NCBI GenBank assembly: GCA_035772405.1
Contig: JAYKKM010000046.1
Span: forward strand, 568,501 to 632,500
Direction: 5' to 3'
Length of the DNA stretch: 64,000 nucleotides
Origin: Chrysogorgia sp. JL179-B06
Lineage: Eukaryota > Cnidaria > Anthozoa > Scleralcyonacea > Chrysogorgiidae
This document shows, piece after piece, positions 21,923 through 32,315 of the stretch. The stretch's first letter is position 1. Each line of letters opens with the position of its first letter. The notes under the pieces are model-generated. The model saw only the letters and a program-made list of their open reading frames with translations, made no database searches and was not told the origin of the DNA. Position numbers and translations under genes: made by a program.

Positions 21923-23018
21923 TTGGCCGTGAAGACTGTCGCCACATTCTTGCAACGTAATTTGCTCTTTGTATGTGCTTTAAGAGGCTGCTTTTGGAGG
22001 TGGCAACAAAGAAAGATCTGTTACTTTCTGATCCTTGGCAAAGTTTCTCCAGAACATCTTCCTGCGAGCATCATGAACTGAGGAAAACTGTTTTTTCACC
22101 ATTCATGACGCAAACATATACTTCTCGAGGACAGCACACGTATTCTCGTCGACATTATCTGCACTTCCTAGACTGCAGAATGCATTGACAAATTCTTAGG
22201 AGTCTTCGATAATCTACCAGCAAACTTTCTCACCTTTTCTGCATAAGAACGATGACACAATCATTCCCAGTAAATGCGTGCACACCTAAAAGAGCTTGCT
22301 TTTGAATCGTTGTTAGGTCATAAGCCATCAGGTCCAGGAGTTTTCTACTTATACCAGTCCCATTGTCAACGTATACATAAAGATTTGGGTCCTCATTTTC
22401 CAGGAGAATAATGGGTTATGTCTATATCTCCGGAGCTTGATCTCAACAAGGATGTCATTTGCAGGGTCATCACCTACCTATACTATCAAGTTTTGTGATA
22501 GGTTGATCAAAACAATAAAACAATATAATCAACCACAAAGAAACCAATGTCATAACCCTAACCACCTTTGTTCCATATAGCCAATCACAAAACCTGTTAA
22601 TTTTAGGTACGTATTCACCGTTATTGCACCGATGCGCGTGGTGGAAGAGAGAACAAATTTTAGTGTCCGCCTCTTCATGATTCGTTGCCAATTCTTTCAC
22701 ATTTTCAACTCCTTACCTACTGATCTTGACACAAGCATTACGACGTGCGAAATAAATAAGCCTGTCCTCCAAAGCATTGCTTTCACTCTTCCAAACTTCC
22801 TCTATCAACTCAAATAGGCGCTCTTTATTTGTTCCATTGGCCAAAAAAGCAGTGAAGCTTGCAGGGATTCTGATATCAGGATTCTTGATCATGAACTGCT
22901 CTGCCTCACGCAGTGGGCCCCTATCGAATAGTTTCCTGGGCCCTATTTTTTGAGCCACGCCGCTCCTGGCTATGATATAGCTATTATTATATGAAAACTT
23001 CATAGCTTTTTTGGCCAA
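21923..23018 (-). pseudogene. FEN1/PIN-type nuclease-like gene, broken copy 1
   Basis: Minus-strand frames in order: IRIPASFTAFLANGTNKERL at about 22850, NHEEADTKICSLFHHAH at about 22660, SSSGDIDI at about 22410, VYVDNGTGISRKLLDL, then ALLGVHAFTGNDC at about 22290, then a stretch matching the plus-strand copy up to 21923. The EADTK, D-x-D and GVHAFTGxD series resembles the acidic clusters and G-x-D helix-hairpin region of FEN1/XPG nucleases. That comparison is my inference. I recall this uncharacterised family being multicopy in invertebrate genomes. Frame shifts and an insert at about 22470-22610, which may be an intron, break it. Confidence 0.6.
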
Positions 23019-23768
23019 TGGAACAAATAAAGAGCACCTATTTGAGTTTGGAAGAGTGAAAGGAATGCTCTGGAGGGAGGACAGGCTTATTTATTTTGCA
23101 CGTCGTAATGCTTGTGTCAAGATCACTAGGCACCAAATATTTATGTATACGTTGACAATGGGACTGGTAAAAGTAGAAAACTCCTTGACCTGACGGCTTG
23201 TGACTTAACAACGATTAAAAAGCAAGCTCTTTTAGGTGTGCATGCATTTACTGGGGATGATTGTGCCATCGTTCTTCAGAAAAGGTAAGAAAGTTTGCTG
23301 GAAGATTGTCGAAGACTCCCAAGAATTTGTCAATGCATTCTGCAGTCTAGGAAGTGCAGATAATGTCGACGAGAATACGTGTGCTGTCCTTGAGAAGTAT
23401 GTTTGCGTCATGAATGGTGAAAAACAGTTGTCCTCAGTTCATGATGCTCGCAGGAAGATGTTCTGGAGAAACTTTTCCAAGGATCAGGAAGTAACAGATC
23501 TTTCTTTGTTGCCACCTTCAAAAGCAGCCTCTTAAAGCACATACAAAGAGCAAATTACGTTGCAAGAATGTGGCGACAGTCTTCGCGGCCAACAATGGAA
23601 ACCCATACACCGATTTCGCATGGCTGGAAAGATGACCTGTCCGTAGACTGGGTCGACGAGCCTTACCCAGAAGATATTTGTGAGTTACTTGTTAACAAAG
23701 ACCGCGGTGAGTTGGAGGGCTGTGGTGTTCTTATCGAAATATCGGACGATGATGATGAAGAAGAATAG
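23011..23768 (+). pseudogene. FEN1/PIN-type nuclease-like gene, broken copy 2 (internal deletion)
   Basis: This is the inverted partner of copy 1. The segment LANGTNKEHLFEF is followed, after a deletion of the EADTK and D-x-D part, by the VYVDNG-type segment and SFFRKGKKVCWKI. The clean frame 23236-23535 covers VNAFCSLGSADNVDENTCAV and the DLSLLPPSKA segment. After one shift, 23568-23768 gives DWVDEPYPEDICELLV and an acidic tail ending DDDDEEE. The C-terminus is complete here and truncated in copy 1. Confidence 0.6.
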
Positions 23769-23889
23769 TTTGTACGAATGAAACACATCAGTGGTATGTA
23801 TTTCGTTACAAATTTGAATAAATGCAAATTTCGCAGTTTGCTTTTCCAAGGGTTGAAATCTCGATTCCCTGCACCTCCCCCTGGAATAA

Positions 23890-24060
23890 AATAGGAGCGT
23901 GTGCTTTGTGGACTTAAATTACTAATTTTGAGCCATTTGTATTATATGCAACGTTTTAATAGGCTTAATTTGTTATCATAAAAGAACACTGGAGCTTGAC
24001 TTGTCAATTTTCCACAATTTCGGGCTTAGACCCCCCCCCTTAACCCCCCGTTTCTCGGAA
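23890..24060 (+). repeat. Downstream flank of the nuclease-like element
   Basis: Inverted match to 21000-21140 (TTGTATTATATGCAACGTTTTA, positions 23938-23959, then GGAGCTTGACTTGTCAATTT). Marks the 3' part of the mobile unit that carries the nuclease-like gene. Confidence 0.6.
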
Positions 24061-24854
24061 ACGCCCCCTCAAACACTTGATCAACATACAAAATCGTAAT
24101 CTACACCCAAAATTACACTAATAAACGTTGGTCTCGTAAATTCTCCGCTTGGGTGACAATACTCCCCCTCCGGACTATTCAGAGATGTTATGTCGTTAAG
24201 GTCCTTTCTTATTCTTTCAACACTTTCAATTCTTTAAAAACCAATCATGAAAATGTTTTACCCATATACCTTATCCATACTTCATTTACTCCATTTTTCC
24301 TTCTCCATCCTTCATTCTCCATCCTTCCATCCCTCGTTGCTTCATATGCATCCTTCCTTCATCCCACTTACCAATCCTCCATCTCTTCCTCCTTCACTCC
24401 ATCTCTCCCAAATCCAAAGGAACAATGCCACAGACCACACCTGGAATATATTGCCATCACTTCCGTGAGAAATTGGAGAATAATATAATACTTCTTATTA
24501 ACAGGTATACACTAGTGCGTTGACACAATTCTTACTATAATTTCTTTGCTGCTTCATAGCGAGGCCACTCCTATAAAACATTGGGCTCCTTCAAAATGTT
24601 ATTGACAACGGACGCTCTCATCACACTGAAAAAACGTCGCCACTCTTTTGTTTCATGTTTGCTACCATCGGCTACCATATTCCTTTGATATAATAACCCA
24701 TTCCATTCCAGTATAAAATGCTGCTACATAAACTCCTGTAAGATAACAAAAACATATCATTTTGGGGGGTTTTAAAAGGGATATTATAATCCTTGCTGAA
24801 AAAGAGAAAGGTTGTACTGTACATCAGTATTTTCCAACTTTATTTAGCATTATT
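24061..24854. other. No gene; pyrimidine-rich tract inside
   Basis: 24270-24415 is almost all C/T on the plus strand (CCATCCTTCC-like words). The open frames there are compositional. Confidence 0.5.
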
Positions 24855-25010
24855 GAAGTTCCATATTTTGCCTTTACACTCGATTATGATTGTACGTACA
24901 GCAGAAGTGTTGAGGAAAATACCAAGTGCTATAGAAGGTGCATTTTTAAGATTCAATCAGGACCAGTTGCAAAAATGGAACATGAATATTGAAGCCTTCT
25001 CAGCTGAAAA
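24855..25010 (-). repeat. Old, diverged R1 fragment
   Basis: Keeps the order CACTCGAT, GTGTTGAGGAAAAT, TTTTAAGA, GGACCAGTTGC and GAAGCCTTC of an R1 minus-strand copy, with many substitutions. The tRNA-like part is lost. Confidence 0.5.
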
Positions 25011-25135
25011 GACTTCAGTTGCATGTTTGTAAGTTAAAATATACATATACATTGCTGAAGTGAATGTTGGATTACGGATATTTAAATTAAATTAAAGCTA
25101 TGGTATCTCTTAAAAGGCTTGTTTTAAAAAAGGTT

Positions 25136-25632
25136 TTAAAATTCTGACCTTATGTCTTTGTATTCTTTAGGAGAATTCTTCAAGTCTACACCAGTCCCAA
25201 TTTCGCCTTCACAATGGAACAATGGACCAATGGAAGGTGGTTTCCAACCCATACGCCGCGGACCTGATAAGAGGCCCAATATTCTTGGACACATCCACTG
25301 TACTATAATCCAAATCTGGTTTGTCATTAATGGTGTTCTTAGCCCTTGAGCACAACTCCCAACACAGAGAAGACAGCTTTAGGTTTTAAGAGATCGACAG
25401 CAGTTCTTACTACATTTTGTGCCAAACCAACTTGGGTGTGATCACGGTCGCATCTTACCAGAGAGAGTATTATCTTCCCACGATCATCATCAATTTTCCT
25501 AAAACGCAGATATCCAAGTTCTTTGATGTAACTCATGAAAGCATTATGGAAGAAGGCAAAGCAACTAAGGAATGCTTCCTCGTCTGTTACCAACAATAAA
25601 ACATCAGTTGACTGTTCACAGGATCTCGACAA
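25136..25632 (-). pseudogene. Nucleoside-phosphorylase-like domain fragment (PNP/UDP family)
   Basis: Minus-strand frame: DVLLLVTDEEAFLSCFAFF, then LVRCDRD, VVRTAVDLLKPKAVFSV, and after frame changes VSKNIGPLIRSA and HCEGEIGTGVDLKNSPKEYK. The LKPKAVFSVG-type strand and the CEGE/GxxL segment fit the nucleoside-phosphorylase-like domains that I recall from invertebrate multidomain and NLR-like proteins. At least two frame shifts occur and the later catalytic part is absent. The 5' border sits at a possible acceptor (AACAG at about 25612 or TCGAG at about 25625), just after the minisatellite. Same strand as the Roco fragment 3.2 kb upstream. Confidence 0.6.
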
Positions 25633-25639
25633 TGATTTG

Positions 25640-26441
25640 ACATTCCACTTGTACTTGTACTTGCACCTGATCTTCCACTTGTACTAGCACCTGATCTTGT
25701 ACATGTACATATACTTGCACCTGATCTTCTACTTGTACTTGCACCTGATCTTCTACTTGTACTTGCACCTGATCTTCCACTTGTACTTGCACCTGATCTT
25801 CCACTTGTACTTGCACCTGATCTTCCACTTGTACTTGCACCTGATCTTCCACTTGTACTTGCACCTGATCTTCCACTTGTACTTGCACCTGATCTACCAC
25901 TTGTACTTGCACCTGATCTTCCACTTGTACTTGCACCTGATCTTCCACTTGTACTTGCACCTCATCTTCCACTTGTACTTGCACCTCATCTTCCACTTGT
26001 ACATGTACATGTACTTGCACCTGATCTTTCACATGTACTTGCACCTGATCTTTCACTTGTACTTGCACCTGATCTTCCTGCACTTGTACTTGCACCTGAT
26101 CTTTCACTTGTACTTGCACCTGATCTTCCTGTACTTGCACCTGATCTTCCTGTACTTGCACCTCATCTTAATTCCACTTGTACTTGCACCTCATCTTCCA
26201 CTTGTACTTGCACCTCATCTTGCACTTGTACTTGCACCTGATCTTCCACTTGTACATGTACTTGCACCTGATCTTTCACTTGTACTTGCACCTGATCTTT
26301 CACTTGTACTTGCACCTGATCTTCCACTTGTACTTGCACCTGATCTTCCACTTGTACTTGCACCTGATCTTCCACTTGTACTTGCACCTGGTCTTAGTTC
26401 CACTTGTACTTGCACCTGATCTTCCACTTGTTCTTGCACCT
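25640..26441. repeat. 24-bp minisatellite, left block
   Basis: The unit ACTTGTACTTGCACCTGATC plus TTCC repeats about 33 times with point variants and short insertions (ACATGTAC, AATT). Because 24 is divisible by three, open frames run through on both strands, for example QVQVQVED on the minus strand. These are by-products with no independent support. Confidence 0.95.
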
Positions 26442-28351
26442 TAAAATTCACGCTCAGATCGCGGCCGTGGATGAATAATAATCTCAAGGTGTTAATACCA
26501 CGAAGACAAAGAGCCTTTGCCCAAGATAATCAACTGTTGTATAAATACTTACGGAATAAAGTTAATCGAGTAAGAAAAAGATGTCGCAAATTATGAGAGG
26601 TTAAGCAGTTGTGTGGTACCCAAACACAACCGAAAGGAGACTATTTTTCTTTACTACGATTGGCTGATCATCAACTTGATAATCAATCCCTTATCAACCT
26701 AATTAACAATACATTCCTTGATGCTATGCAAGACTATGCACCCTTTGAAGATAATTTAAATTTGCCAGAAGAGTTTGAGGCAGTAATTTCCTTAACCAAC
26801 GAAGAAGTTCTTTCATTTCTATATCGTATAAATCCTGCCAAGTCGAGCGGCCCAGACAATCTACATAATTGGATTATTAAGAAATATGCAGATATCTTAG
26901 TTGTGCCAATTACTACAATCCTAAATACATCGTTTAAAGAATGTCGTGTACCTTTATCCTGGAAACTTGCTCACGTCTGTCCTATTCTAAAATATAATCA
27001 AGTAACAGATATTAATAAAGATCTTAGACCTATTTCCCTTACCTCATCACTTTCTAAAATTGCAGACGAAATCATCATCACACGAGATCTCAAGCCATCA
27101 CTAATGAGAAGTATAGATCCAAATTAATTTGGATTTATTCCAGGATCTAGTACTACGCAAGCATTAAGTTACATGATACATCGTTGGTCTCAATCTACCG
27201 ATGAGAATGGTTCATCTGTCAGATCACTTTTGCTGGACTATCGGAAGGCTTTTGACCTTGTCGACCATACCAAACTTATCAAGAAGCTCTGAAGTCTTGG
27301 TCTCATACCTTCGGTGTTTAAGTGGATTGTGGGTTTTTTAAGTGGAAGATACCAGAGGGTCAAGTTGAATTCAAATTGTTTCTCTGACTGGAAGCCCGTA
27401 CCAGCTGGTGTTCCACAAGGAACAAAGCTTGGTACGTGGTTATTCCTAGTCATGATTAATGATTTGTCAATACTAAACCAATTTCTGTGCGACATGATCA
27501 AATTTGCTGATAATACCAACCTCTCAGAATATATTCCAAAGCACTCCACTAGTGTCTGATGGCTGATACCATAACAGAATGGTCCCAATATAATAAGTCC
27601 AAGTTAATCCATCAAAATGTAAAGAGATGTTCATCACATTTCAAAGAAACCCACCACAATTTGACTGTTTGTGTTAATGGAAAGAATATCGAGCACGTTA
27701 AGGAAGTAAAACTCCTTGGCCTTGTTTTAACTGACGACCTCAAATGGAATACGCATGTAGACAAAATAACCACCAAGGCATCTGAACGTATATATCTCCT
27801 AAAGCAGTTGAAGAAATCTGGACTTGATGAAAGTGCTTTAATCTGTTTTTATGCTGCGTGTAGAAGATCTGTCTTGGAATACGCCTGCCAAGTTTGCCAT
27901 TATGGCCTACCTCAATACCTATCAGATAAACTAGAAAGAATCCAGAAACGTTCAATGAATATAATTTTTCCTGGCCTAACATATGAACATGCCTTGGAGC
28001 TCTCTATTACCCATACGCTGTTATTGCGTAGAGAAACCCTTTGTAGGTGATTATTTAAAGATATTGTAAAAGACGAAAACCATAAACTCCATAGCCTTGT
28101 TCCCAATAGCATCCTCACAATTATGGATCTCTATTCCACGATTCCATGATAGATTTAAGAACACTTTCATTGTTTCAAGCTTAATCCACCATTATAATAC
28201 GTAGCAATTTATATATAATGTTTGTAAATATTATTTTTATCTAATAAATTAATTAATATTGTAAAGATAGCATTTTTTACTAGCTTTTATAAATCATGTA
28301 ATTCAGCAGTTTATGCTGCAAGATGATTATTATTAAACGGTTTATCTATCT
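26442..28351 (+). mobile_element. LINE (CR1/Jockey-type) inserted into the minisatellite
   Basis: Minisatellite sequence stops after CACCT at 26437-26441 and resumes in phase with CACCT at 28352-28356, a 5-bp repeat that is either target duplication or microhomology. The 1.9 kb between encodes a reverse transcriptase and a C-terminal region, and ends in a ATTATTATTAAA-type tail. The 5' part (endonuclease) is truncated. Confidence 0.85.
26609..28050 (+). pseudogene. Reverse transcriptase of the minisatellite-inserted LINE
   Basis: Three consecutive frames. 26609-27127: INPAKSSGPDNLHNWIIKK and DLRPISLTSSLSKI, the RT N-terminal motifs. 27128-27558: FGFIPGSSTTQAL, a motif A variant LLLDYRKAFDLVDH, GVPQGTKLG, and the catalytic box as KFADNTNL. 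27559-28050: LGLVLTDDLKWNTHVDKI and SVLEYACQVCHYGLP. The usual second aspartate of the FADD box reads Asn, so this copy would be catalytically dead even without its stops at 27125 and 27288. Confidence 0.88.
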
Positions 28352-28640
28352 CACCTAATCTTCCACTTGTACATGTACTTGCACCTGATCTTCCACTTGT
28401 ACTTGCACCTGATCTTCCACTTGTACTTGCACATGATCTTCCACTGTACAAGTACAAGCGGAAGATCAGGTGCAAGCACCTGATCTTTCACTTGTACTTG
28501 CACATGATCTTTCACTTGTACTTGCACATGATTTTCCACTTGTACTTGCAGCTGATCTTCCACTCCTACACTTGCACCTGACCTTCCACTTGTACTTGCA
28601 CCTGATCTTCCATTTGTACCTTTCACTTGCACGTGCACCT
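28352..28640. repeat. 24-bp minisatellite, right block
   Basis: Same unit and phase as 25640-26441. A short inverted stretch at about 28446-28475 turns the unit over and back, making a local hairpin. Together the two blocks formed one array before the LINE came in. Confidence 0.92.
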
Positions 28641-28821
28641 GAATCTGCTTGTCTACTTGCACTTATATTTATGCATGACATTTTCAAATGTGAACTGGAT
28701 TGTGCTGTAAATCAGGTAAGTTCCTCTTAAAAATAAAATGTTCTTTCTCCCCTCGGAATAGATAAATCAGAAAACACAAAAAAGAGCGTACATCAAAACT
28801 TTAACAATACAAGACTATTAC

Positions 28822-29880
28822 CTGGAGGTGCTGTCCACTTTAACAGGAATAATTTTACCGGTTTTTCTGTCGGCTAGTCGCTCAAATTCTATCCCATAAT
28901 GACACTCATTACATTCAGGGCATTTATTATAAATTCTATAGCGGAGTTCAGGCCACAGATCATGCACCATATCTGCAAAATTCTGGTGAAGACTAGCAAG
29001 TACAACCTTCCATAAGGTGTTTATTTGACCACTTTTCCTTATCCTCGCAGTAAATTCAATCTTGGATTTTCTTTGGTGATGCACAACTTTACTTCTTCTT
29101 GCTCTACTGAATTAATTCCAAAGAATCCTTCCTTCCAGTGAATTCTGTCGTCCGAACAATGATGGGAACGGACCATTTGGCGTTCAAAGAGACCTACAAA
29201 AGGAGATTCCGGCATAAGCGCTGGTATAAATGTATAGTTCTTGCTGATTTCTTTCCCTTCAAACTCCGCTTCTTTCATTGTCATTTTATAACCAACATCA
29301 AAATGACAGAGTAAGGGAACAAGCTTCTCAACGTGTAGTAATTTGGGAAGAGCATCGAACCAAATACATTGTAAAAGAGACTCTGAAAGCAGACCTTTCT
29401 TAAGCAGTTCCTGCTTTTCCTTTTCAAACATTACAGCATCCATGTTGCAAGCTCTGAATTATTCTCTGAACTACAGGTGAGATTACAAATCGTGGTGAAG
29501 GACCTCTTTAACAAACATGATAAGCCACTGGGGATCCGGAAAGATCAAATCTCTGAGCGGTTTCACACGTTCAAATGTAAAACTTTACCTAGTTTAACCA
29601 GGTAAAGAATGATAGCATGCAAAGTCTCTTTTTTCACAACTTCATTGAACATTGAACATTTTAAGGTGTTGACATAACCACTTTTCCAGTTCTTCAAATG
29701 TTAGGTACTTGGCTCTCTCAAAGTTGGTAGTAACTTTTCAATTTTTATCCACAAAAGTGGAAGAGTGGTTTTTAGATGCGGGAACAAATTCTTGTTGTTT
29801 CCAGCATAGACAAGTTCCTGCCTTAAGTTGTTGACCTTCAGTGACGCTCTAGAGAACCTTTTTCCTGCAGACGTAACAAC
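28822..29880 (-). pseudogene. Roco-family COR domain fragment (gene remnant or poorly preserved exon set)
   Basis: Minus-strand reading from 29880 in several frames: LPLLWIKIEKLL, then FEELEKWL, HAIILYLVKLGKVLHL and DLIFPDPQWLIMFV, the order of the first COR subdomain. The clean frame 29443-29041 follows with LLKKGLLSESLLQCIW, LVPLLCHFDVGYKM and FIPALMPESP (second COR subdomain). 29084-28822 adds YRIYNKCPECNECHYG. The last frame ends at CTCCAG followed by GTAATA, a good donor. COR follows the Ras-like Roc domain in Roco GTPases; no Roc P-loop is seen. Frame shifts between 29700 and 29500 suggest a pseudogene. Confidence 0.65.
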
Positions 29881-29919
29881 TATACTGTACGAGTCATAAT
29901 AAGCTAATCATTGAGCCAT

Positions 29920-30102
29920 TGAGACTCCGATGGAGAGTGAAGGTTACAAGGATGTACTGGTTCGATTGATATACAGGTATGTACTGCCTGGATGTGTTAA
30001 TATATACACTGCTGTAGTGAATGTGAGCCGCATATAGGCAATATACGTATATCAATCGAATCAGTACATCATTGTAACGTACCTTCACACTCCATCTGAG
30101 TG
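29920..30102. repeat. Imperfect inverted repeat around 45 bp of spacer
   Basis: GGAGAGTGAAGGTTACAAGG at the left pairs with the inverted CCTTCACACTCC region at the right, and ATTGATATAC with GTATATCAAT. The word CATCTGAGT and its flank recur at 36300-36345, so it belongs to a dispersed family, perhaps the SINE-2 leader. Confidence 0.65.
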
Positions 30103-30265
30103 TCGGTAGCTCAATGGTTCAGAGCATCTCAGCGGCAAACAGAAGGTTGCGTGTTCGGTTCCTGTCCAGGACTCAGAACAATATTCTGAGGATAGGAGCT
30201 TGACAATCGTCCATGTATCGTGAAAGACTGGAGAAAGATTTAGGTCATCCTCTTGGTCTCGGCCA
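30060..30265 (+). repeat. SINE-2 copy with tRNA-like head
   Basis: Head: GGTAGCTCAATGGTTCAGAGC (positions 30105-30125, A box) and GTGTTCGGTTCC (B box, 30151-30162). Body: GGAGCTTGACAATCGTCCAT and GTATCGTGAAAGAC. Anticodon and T-stem pairing are poor, so this is a SINE and not a tRNA gene. Confidence 0.7.
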
Positions 30266-30479
30266 ACCACGCTAATTGGTAGTGGAATTAGTTATTTCCG
30301 ACTAACTCATATAAAAGTACTATTTTCTCGGGCGCTATTCTATATAATATTGAATTTAAAAAGCTAAAAAGTCTTAGAAAAATTGGAAAAATTGGAAAAA
30401 ACTTAGAAAAATTGGAAAAAAGTTTTTAAGACTATCTGTATATCCTCATTAAATAAAGTGTTAACATAACAAAAAAAAA
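30266..30479. other. No gene; short AAAAATTGG repeats
   Basis: AAAAATTGGAAAA-like words repeat at 30375-30422. Confidence 0.4.
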
Positions 30480-31130
30480 TACAAGTATAACAATTTAATT
30501 ACATTAAAAGTAACATTAACACATAGTTTTGTCCTGGAGTTTGTCTAATCCTGGATACAACTGTCCCATAATTTTAAAGCCTGACAAATAAACGATTTAG
30601 AAAACCTGTCAGTGTTGCATTTAAATAAGGAAAGGTTCTTGGAGCTCTTAGAGAATATGAATGTCTTCGGTTTGCTAGAGTTTCCAGTTTCAGGAACCTA
30701 AGTCTCTCACTGTAAGATGACTGGTTGGGCAGAATAATCTTTACTGCTCTTTTTTGAATTTGTTCAATCTGGCTTGTCAATTTTTCTGTCAGTGAGAAGT
30801 GCCAAACTTGACAGGCATATTCTAAAATAGGTCTGACAAATATACAATAAATGGAAGCCAGATCATAAATAGGCCTACCAGAACGTTTTAGTATTCTAAT
30901 TGAATACAAAGTAACGTTTACTGCTTTGGAACAAATGTAGTCAACATGTGAGTTCCACGACAGATCAGATGATATTATATGACACCAAGAAGTTTAAATT
31001 GAGATTCAGTGTCAACGACATTATTTTTTGCAGACAAATTATTAAACGATGGAACTTCTTTAAGGAATGACACCCGAAGTTCTTTAGTCTTTTTTACATT
31101 GAGACTCATATTATTAGCTGCGGTTAAAAA
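30480..31130 (-). pseudogene. LINE ORF2 C-terminal fragment and 3' end, minus strand
   Basis: From 31120 down: NVKKTKELRVSFLKEVPSF, FKLLGVI, then after a shift the clean frame 30909-30574 with IRILKRSGRPIYDL, RPILEYACQVWHF and RAVKIILP. This is the region after the RT catalytic box in CR1/Jockey-type LINEs, and similar in kind to 27700-28000. The tail is A-rich at 30480-30470. Confidence 0.82.
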
Positions 31131-31420
31131 ATGTTGATGCCGACGTAGATGTAGCGTAGTTGTTCCTTGGATTGTAGCCAGACATACGCGTAGATTGAAT
31201 GCTCGATCTCCCTGAGCCAAGTGCATGGTTTGTATTCGTTTCAGAATCCCTGGGAAGTTGAAAGCTCGAGTTAATTTCATCTTCTGAATTTTGAAACAAG
31301 TGCCGTTGGTTCTCCCTGCGAGTTTCAAGACTGCACAACACGTGTAACAATGGAGCGAAGACGCTCTTCTTCCGACGTATTCGGTATTGTAATAAAAGGT
31401 TTAGGCGAGAATGGCGTTAG
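31131..31420 (-). other. Unassigned open frame, Ser/Asn/Thr-rich
   Basis: A minus-strand frame of 78 codons includes INSSFQLPRDSETNTNHALG. It does not match the LINE immediately downstream. It might be a host exon cut by the LINE insertion. No family is recognised and no splice sites are confirmed. Confidence 0.2.
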
Positions 31421-31499
31421 CTGATTTGGCGGGAAAATGTAAAGGATTGATCTCCGTGTGACGCATCATTTCCGGTTTTGTACACGATTACTTCCGTTT

Positions 31500-31640
31500 C
31501 CTTTCGTTTTTTCGACATCGATGACCGTGTTTCGACCACATCGACATATTTATAGAGTTTGGTCATCGTTGTATCAAAGTTTTCAACATCATACCGTATA
31601 CGTTTCGACATCGACGTATCGAAGTTTCAACATCGAAATG
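31500..31640. repeat. TTCGACATCGA-type degenerate repeat
   Basis: TTTTCGACATCGATG, TTTCGACATCGACG and TTCAACATCGAAATG recur within 140 bp, alternating with ACGTATCG. Confidence 0.45.
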
Positions 31641-31939
31641 TCTGAGTTTTGACATAATAAACATAATGAAATGTCGGTGCTTGACTAAAATAATGACATA
31701 GAAGCTGTGCGTTGGGTAGGCAGTGTAAAATACGAATTAAAAGTACTAAAAGGCTGGTGTACTGCTGAAATACTGAATAGGAGGTGTAACGTATTGAGCG
31801 AAGGCTCTTCGTCATTTCTCCTCTCTCCAATTAGGCCGCAAAAGAGAAACTGGAGAAGCGCTGAGGAATGTAATGCAACAGCTCTCCAGTTCTGCATAGA
31901 TGACATAATGCGTTTCACTCTCGTGCTTCTTTAGATAAT
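31641..31939. repeat. Fragment with GAGCGAAGGCTCTTCGTC motif
   Basis: AAAGGCTGGTGTACTG to GAGCGAAGGCTCTTCGTC at 31750-31815 resembles 58164-58245 and, for the second motif, the hairpin at 46047-46179. Confidence 0.4.
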
Positions 31940-32315
31940 AAACTTTATATTTCTAATTATCATAGAAGCGCTATTGGATATACTACCTGCTGTTTATGGA
32001 ATAACCTTGATGATCAGATAAGAAATGCACCTACAGTTTCTTGTTTTAAACTTAGATATCGAAACATGAAACTACATTAAGTTGTATTTTAAATAGTTTA
32101 GTACTCTTCAATTCTTAATATGTACTTATGATTGTTATGTATTTTAGATAATATATATTTTAGACAGTTTCGTATTCCTAATCCTTGATATGTATATATT
32201 TCTTATTTAATTAATCCTTATACATAGAAGGCATCATGTAAACCAGCCTCTGGCTGCACTGATTTTACCTTCTTTAAATAAAGCTTTTATTATTATTATT
32301 ATTATATTATTATTA
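31940..32315 (+). pseudogene. LINE 3' end with AATAAAGC and (TTA)n tail
   Basis: A short frame fragment with WNNLDDQIRNAPTVSCFKLR, the C-terminal ending of LINE ORF2, is followed by a 3' untranslated region. That region ends CTTTAAATAAAGCTTTTATT and then ATTATT repeats. Confidence 0.7.

Noticed and set aside
24247..24488. Protein frames in the pyrimidine-rich tract
   Set aside because: Composition alone (Ser/Pro/Leu/His) explains them. There is no start or splice support.
25640..26441. CRISPR array
   Set aside because: Repeats are contiguous, without unique spacers, and the context is eukaryotic.
25616..26487. Long repeat protein (QVQVQVED or LYLHLIFH) of up to 240 codons
   Set aside because: A 24-bp minisatellite stays open in several frames on both strands. 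There is no start context, and the other strand is equally open.
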